Origin: Pseudomonas cichorii
GTDB lineage: Bacteria > Pseudomonadota > Gammaproteobacteria > Pseudomonadales > Pseudomonadaceae
Length of the DNA: 64,000 bases
Assembly (NCBI RefSeq): GCF_003700275.1
Contig: NZ_RBRE01000035.1
Location: forward strand, 50,636-114,635
Reading direction: 5' to 3'
The notes under the pieces: model-generated
What the model saw: only the letters and a program-made list of their open reading frames with translations
Told to the model about the DNA's origin: nothing
The model's database searches: none
Shown: piece by piece, positions 59,548-64,000 of the stretch
How positions within the stretch are numbered: the stretch's first letter is position 1
Layout of the letters: every line of letters begins with the position of its first letter
Made by a program: the position numbers and the translations under genes

Positions 59548-61950
59548 ATGAGCGTGTTGAATTTCCCTCGTATCTATTTCAACGGCCATATGTTCTGGAA
59601 CCCTCCAACGGCCAATAACAACGACATGTTTCCGCTATACGACGCGGTCAAGATGCAGATGAACTGGCCGTTTCTGAAGGAGTATGGCATCACGCCTGAA
59701 AACGCTGCCAGCACTCTGATGCCCTGGACCATCGCACCGATTCCGAAAGTGCCTGATTACGTCCTGGAAGTACCGGGCAATTACGGCGCAGGCGGCACTC
59801 CCGGCGAATGGAACCTGTTTGGTGACAATGGCTGCGGCACCGTGGGCTACAAGGATATTCAGTCCTTGGTCATTGGCGGAGAACTTCAGAACAACAGCTA
59901 TATCAGCCAGGATGATCTGGTCAACAAGAGCTACCAACTGGTAGGCAATCCTTTTGGCAGCACTGCACAGACACCAGCCCGTTTCGTTGATGTAAGCCCT
60001 TGGCAGAACACCTTCACAGCGCTGTACTTCGACAAGCTGATCATAGGCGATAGCCAGTGTGGTCTGACCCTTGATCGCCAGTACCGCATGCTTGATCGTT
60101 TTCTGAATTTCAACTGGGGGGCCTTCGGCGGCCTGAATTATGTCACCACCACCTGGCAGACCTGTTTTCCCAAGGAAAACCTGCAATGGGTGAGCGGAAA
60201 CTCTGTGTTGTTGCAAAACCTCAAGCAGCAGATGGAACAGCAAAATGCCAAAGGCCTGATGTTCCGATTTTCGACCTATCTGACTTACTACGACAAGAAC
60301 GGCATTTTCAACGATTACCCGCCCTTTATCACACACCCTACGGGCGATGAGGATCCGGCAAAAATACTGGCAGAAATGCAGGCCATGTATCAGAAAGGCC
60401 TGGATAACGTTGCCGATATCTTCTTCAACCCGGCTTATAGCCGTACGGCTGGCACCCTGGGGCTATGGTTCGAGGATGAATTCCCGACTGCACCTGCCGG
60501 GCGTCGTCTGGTTCCGGCATCCCCCATCAGCGTTTACAAGACCAAGCCGGGCGATACGCCTCTTCCGCCTGGAGCCACTATCCAGCTTGGTGTGATTTCG
60601 GCTCAGGTACAGCCTGAAAGCAACATTCTGTCACTGGACCTGGGAACCGGTTTTCCGTTTTATACCGTAGACGACAAGGCCGCAGTCCCCATGCCGGAAA
60701 AATTCCAGGCAGGTGACTATCAGGTGGGAGTTCGAAGCGGAGGGCAATTCTGCCCTGTAGCGAGCTTCGGATTCGATCAATATAAACAAGCGGCTTTCGA
60801 CAAGCGCTCCGGCATTCTCGACTTTGCCCTTACACCCGACGCCATCACTAAACTGCAAAGCGGCCCGCTAGAGCTCCAGTTGCAAGGTTCGACACCGTCA
60901 ACCGCTGCCAGCCAACAGATGTGGACCGCCGAAGTCGTGGAAAGCGCCAGCTTCATCGATGTCGGCGATACCAAGACGCTGAACATCATGGTTCAGTACG
61001 ATGGCAAACCGGCGGCGAATACCGAGGTATGGGTAGCGGAATACAACAACGCCTTTTCAGTGACCACCAGCAGCTATTACCTGGCTTTCAGCAATGCAGC
61101 AGATTTCACTCTCTTCAAAAACTACCCACCCACTTACAAGCAGAACACATCCGTGTTGCCGCAGTTCCTCGACACAACCCCCGTATTGAGCCTGGCCGCC
61201 GATGGTAGCGGTCGCCAGTTGACGGAGTTTTTACCTCCCCTGGCTGCAAGCGTAGCGAAGAACGACTCTCCGGAAGAAGTCACCTATCAGACCTACCTGA
61301 GCAACCCGACAGCGCTGGCACTGACGCCTTGTCTATCGCTAGCCAATGCCATTCCACAGCAAGACACTCTGGAAGGAAAAAACGGCAGTACCGTGAACTA
61401 CAGTGTGGCGAAGATCAAGACAGATGCCAACGGTATCGCTCAATTGACCTTTACCGCACAGGCTCCGGGTTTCCCAACCCTGCGTTTCTTCGTGCAAGAA
61501 GGCGAAGAGTCTCCCCAGGTTCCTTTCAGCTTCAACTACCTGTCGGCCTATACCGACTTCCTGGCCCCACTGCGGGTTCTTCCTCTGGAGCCGGAACTGC
61601 AACAGGACTTCATCAGCTACTGGAACAGTATCTGCGAACAGCAGGATGCCCGTGTATTGATCTGGGAGAAGTTCATCTACCCACGAATCCTGGAGCCCTT
61701 CTATTACCTGTATCCGATCATGGCCAAATACATGCCGCTCAACTCCCTGAAGCGCATAGAAGGCGCGGTCGATCAGTTGATTGTGCTTATCAGCAAGCCA
61801 TATCAGGAAGAAAGCACCCTGGCGATGCCCATTACCCGCGACATGCCACAAAGCCGCCGGGCCGTTCTGGAGCTTTGGGCGCAATCCCTCGTCAAGGGTA
61901 ATTACCCGCCCACGCCCCTGAGCATGAGCGACTTCCCGCAAGACTGTTAA
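59548..61950 (+). CDS. 800-residue protein of unknown family
   Basis: 800 residues from ATG 59548 behind AAAGGAGAG. There is no signal peptide or membrane helix. It opens MSVLNFPRIYFNGHMFWNP and has a Trp/Tyr/Asn-rich beta-like N-terminal half, including CGTVGYKDIQSLVIGG and NWGAFGGLNYVTTTWQTCF. A middle segment (about residues 465-650) looks like beta-sandwich repeats (LNIMVQYDGKPAANTEVWVAE, then TDANGIAQLTFTAQAPG). The C-terminus (about 670-800) is helical, with KFIYPRILEPFYYLYPIM. It lies 4 bp after the haem-motif gene, so it is co-transcribed. No function can be given. Confidence 0.85.
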   Translation: MSVLNFPRIYFNGHMFWNPPTANNNDMFPLYDAVKMQMNWPFLKEYGITPENAASTLMPWTIAPIPKVPDYVLEVPGNYGAGGTPGEWNLFGDNGCGTVGYKDIQSLVIGGELQNNSYISQDDLVNKSYQLVGNPFGSTAQTPARFVDVSPWQNTFTALYFDKLIIGDSQCGLTLDRQYRMLDRFLNFNWGAFGGLNYVTTTWQTCFPKENLQWVSGNSVLLQNLKQQMEQQNAKGLMFRFSTYLTYYDKNGIFNDYPPFITHPTGDEDPAKILAEMQAMYQKGLDNVADIFFNPAYSRTAGTLGLWFEDEFPTAPAGRRLVPASPISVYKTKPGDTPLPPGATIQLGVISAQVQPESNILSLDLGTGFPFYTVDDKAAVPMPEKFQAGDYQVGVRSGGQFCPVASFGFDQYKQAAFDKRSGILDFALTPDAITKLQSGPLELQLQGSTPSTAASQQMWTAEVVESASFIDVGDTKTLNIMVQYDGKPAANTEVWVAEYNNAFSVTTSSYYLAFSNAADFTLFKNYPPTYKQNTSVLPQFLDTTPVLSLAADGSGRQLTEFLPPLAASVAKNDSPEEVTYQTYLSNPTALALTPCLSLANAIPQQDTLEGKNGSTVNYSVAKIKTDANGIAQLTFTAQAPGFPTLRFFVQEGEESPQVPFSFNYLSAYTDFLAPLRVLPLEPELQQDFISYWNSICEQQDARVLIWEKFIYPRILEPFYYLYPIMAKYMPLNSLKRIEGAVDQLIVLISKPYQEESTLAMPITRDMPQSRRAVLELWAQSLVKGNYPPTPLSMSDFPQDC

Positions 61951-62007
61951 CAACCGGCAGGAAAGCGGGTGGCAAATCGGCCGCCCGCCCTTTCAAAGGA
62001 GTGTCTT

Positions 62008-62946
62008 ATGAAATCCAGCGTTTTGATCCGGTTATTGATGTTGTCGAGTCTGCTGTTCAGCAACACGCTGCTCGCACAGGACGGCGGCGCCATCTATCCC
62101 AGCATGGGCGTGCACAACACTGCCGGTTGCAATGAAAAGAACGGCAACTGTATCGCCAAACGCAATCCGACCGACCCCAGCGATCCGTTCTTCCCGGCGT
62201 TCTGGGTCAGTGACTGGACCATGTACCGGGTGACCGGCGATAGCTACAAGACCAACCCGCCACCTTACAGCAGTCCGCCCAGCACCCTGAAACCCGGCGA
62301 TTACAGCGTGTCCAAGGGCACCAGTTATTACGACACCACCTACATCCCGGCCGATGGCGATGGCTACGGCGCGATGATGGAGCACTACGAGAAATACTGC
62401 CTGCCGATCTTTCCGATCAAGGACAACAACTACACTTGTACCTTCGTTTCGCTGGGCAACAAGGCGTATTTCCTGACCTACGAACAGGATCGCCCCAAAG
62501 GCATGCCGGCCTGCTGCATGTTCTCGCCCATGAATCACCCGCCGCGCCAGGACTTCATCCAGCACCTGCCCTATAGCGCCGAGCGCAGCAAGAACCTCAA
62601 CGCCAGCGTGCAGGCCTACTCCATCGATGTGCCGGGGCCGGATGGCCCGATCCTGTTCGGTTATTCGTTCCTCAAGACCGCCAGCAGCGATCTGAAGGGC
62701 CAGCCACCGTTCAGGCATCCTCAGTCGTTCTTCTTTTCCGGCGACGTTTCCACTGCCAACGCCCCGATTGTCAGCCAGAACTACACCAATTTCCGGGTGA
62801 CCAAGCCGGACCCGGCCACGACCTGGGCGCAGGTCGCGAAAATGTGCCCGGCGAATCCCGAGCCCTGCCAGTTGTTCAATCCGCCCGGCAACTTGAGCAA
62901 TGGCAAGAAGGCACAGTGGAACAACCTGATGCCCAGCAAGCCCTGA
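62008..62946 (+). CDS. Secreted protein of unknown family
   Basis: 312 residues from ATG 62008, with AAAGGAGTG upstream. Signal peptide MKSSVLIRLLMLSSLLFSNTLLA. The mature part has many aromatic residues and eight or so cysteines, including GCNEKNGNCIAKRNP, EKYCLPIF, YTCTFVSL, PACCMFSPM and MCPANPEPCQLF, consistent with several disulphides in the periplasm or outside. The region QSFFFSGDVSTANAPIV follows. No known family recognised. Co-directional with its neighbours (57 bp after the 800-residue gene, 18 bp before the next). Confidence 0.8.
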   Translation: MKSSVLIRLLMLSSLLFSNTLLAQDGGAIYPSMGVHNTAGCNEKNGNCIAKRNPTDPSDPFFPAFWVSDWTMYRVTGDSYKTNPPPYSSPPSTLKPGDYSVSKGTSYYDTTYIPADGDGYGAMMEHYEKYCLPIFPIKDNNYTCTFVSLGNKAYFLTYEQDRPKGMPACCMFSPMNHPPRQDFIQHLPYSAERSKNLNASVQAYSIDVPGPDGPILFGYSFLKTASSDLKGQPPFRHPQSFFFSGDVSTANAPIVSQNYTNFRVTKPDPATTWAQVAKMCPANPEPCQLFNPPGNLSNGKKAQWNNLMPSKP

Positions 62947-62964
62947 CAGACAAGGACAGATGCC

Positions 62965-64000
62965 ATGAATACTCGATTTCGTGTTGGAATGACGTTGCTC
63001 GGCCTGGTCAGCCTGCCTGCGCTGGCGCTTGAACAGCCAATGCCGGACGTGTCGGTGACGAGCCTCAATTGCCAGCTTCCCGGTAATGCTCCAGCCGCCA
63101 AAAGCGGCCAGGATGCCTTCGATCTTTACAGTTGGCAGATGTTCATCGCGCTGAACTGGCCGGTAACGGATGGTCAGCGCGGAACTCCAGACTGCAACAA
63201 ACAACCCGGCGATGCGGGTTATACCGTCTGGCAAAGCTACAAGAACGTCAGTGAAATATTCCCGGCGGACGGCAGTAATCCCGGGCCCTGGAATACGCCG
63301 CTATCCAGCCGCAATCTGGGCCTGATCAATATTGCGGCCGTGAAAAACACCGGTGTACTCCAGGCAGTGGATCAGGCTGTCGGCGGCTGGCTGATCGATC
63401 AGAGCGGTAACCCGACCTACTACGACATCTCGGCCAACGAGGTTTCGTACAACTACATCGTGGCCAACAACTTCTACAACGCCAATGTCGTGTCCAGGGC
63501 CAGCAACATTTCCTTCCCGAACGGGGTCATCGAGATCAAGTCGAGCTGGCGCATCCTCACACCCGCCGACAATGCCAGTCGTTACCTGACGGTTCATTCG
63601 CAGGTCGATCTGTTCGATGACCAGGGCAAGCGCACCGGTGCTGTTGCAGATGCCTATCTGGGGCTGGTGGGCCTGCACATCATCACCAAGGCGCAGGGCT
63701 ATCCACAGTGGATCTGGTCCACCTTCGAGCAGGTCGACAACGTGCCACCCAAGAAGGAGTCGGGAGGTCAATGGATAGACAACCCGACCTCCGGCATCAA
63801 TTACTCCTACTTCAACCCCCACGCGCAACCTGCCAGTCTCAATCAGTCGCCCTGTGACTGGCAGACACAAGGCGACACGATGGTATGCGTACCCAAGGCC
63901 GGCACCACCTTCCAGACCCCGAACCCGCTGAACCGGGTAACGCCGATTGCCGCCTCCACCGAACTGCTCAACAAGGCATTCCAGTTCGCTCCCGGCCTGC
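62965..64000 (+). CDS. Secreted paralogue of the haem-motif protein (cut by the window end)
   Basis: Open from ATG 62965 to the last base, at least 345 residues. Signal peptide MNTRFRVGMTLLGLVSLPALA. It shares its plan with the protein at 58380: FDLYSWQMFIALNWP, VIEIKSSWRIL, LGLVGLHIITKAQGYPQWIWSTFEQVDN, then STELLNKAFQFAPGL, which aligns with the stretch just before the CLACH motif of that protein. A haem motif may therefore follow beyond the window. AAGGA lies 8-9 nt upstream. Likely co-transcribed with the ebo operon. Confidence 0.8.
   Translation, partial: MNTRFRVGMTLLGLVSLPALALEQPMPDVSVTSLNCQLPGNAPAAKSGQDAFDLYSWQMFIALNWPVTDGQRGTPDCNKQPGDAGYTVWQSYKNVSEIFPADGSNPGPWNTPLSSRNLGLINIAAVKNTGVLQAVDQAVGGWLIDQSGNPTYYDISANEVSYNYIVANNFYNANVVSRASNISFPNGVIEIKSSWRILTPADNASRYLTVHSQVDLFDDQGKRTGAVADAYLGLVGLHIITKAQGYPQWIWSTFEQVDNVPPKKESGGQWIDNPTSGINYSYFNPHAQPASLNQSPCDWQTQGDTMVCVPKAGTTFQTPNPLNRVTPIAASTELLNKAFQFAPGL

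Noticed and set aside
1..64000. CRISPR arrays, tRNA or rRNA genes, phage modules, HrpL promoters
   Set aside because: I looked for regular spaced repeats, tRNA-like ends, integrases and GGAACC-N15/16-CCACNNA boxes and saw none that hold up by eye.

Overview
The window is a chromosomal piece of a fluorescent-type Pseudomonas, most likely the P. syringae/viridiflava/cichorii side of the genus. The evidence is the high GC content, dense ATGA/GTGA-coupled operons, the Pseudomonas-type DUF2339/DUF3999 pair, the alpha2-macroglobulin (mag/yfa) operon, and a large NRPS whose last module resembles lipopeptide synthetases. The species cannot be fixed from the sequence. I see no tRNA, rRNA, CRISPR array, phage or intact insertion sequence.

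Layout. (1) 1-3.9 kb: the 3' end of an NRPS gene (A-PCP-C-PCP-TE, the last module lacking its own A domain), then a small cupin. (2) 3.9-7.5 kb: a membrane protein and four small secreted or lipoprotein genes, with a 156-bp MITE-like element. (3) 15.2 to 7.7 kb, minus strand: a tightly coupled seven-gene operon (KAS III, extended SDR, metallo-beta-lactamase fold, adenylate-forming enzyme, ATP-grasp, GNAT/FemAB-like, Rieske oxygenase) that looks like an uncharacterised small-molecule pathway. (4) 15.3-22.7 kb: a lipoprotein, the DUF2339 and DUF3999 membrane pair (the second with an odd C-terminal extension and a probable frameshift), and several small exported proteins including an LprI-like one. 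(5) 32.2 to 22.4 kb, minus strand: the mag/yfa operon around a thioester-less bacterial alpha2-macroglobulin. (6) 32.4-41.3 kb: a secreted protein, DUF2946, a TonB-dependent receptor and a dipeptide-type ABC importer. (7) 41.3-44.5 kb: a GST, an FG-GAP/VCBS protein and a LysR regulator. (8) 44.4-49.5 kb: a sigma54 activator divergent from a sugar/polyol-type operon that has a textbook -24/-12 promoter. (9) 49.4-50.9 kb: a TetR regulator divergent from a nitroreductase. (10) 51.3-64 kb: a complete ebo (EboD-C-A-B-E-F) operon, with EboD fused to a DedA/VTT-like membrane domain. It runs on into four unusual genes: two related secreted proteins (one with a CXXCH haem motif), an 800-residue protein of unknown family, and another secreted protein. 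The last gene is cut by the window end.

Strongest leads: the seven-gene biosynthetic operon; the ebo operon with its fusion and downstream genes; and a 20-bp dyad (AATAGTAC-N4-GTRCTATT type) that recurs in front of four separate small exported-protein genes at 5.9, 7.6, 15.8 and 33.0 kb, hinting at an undescribed regulon.
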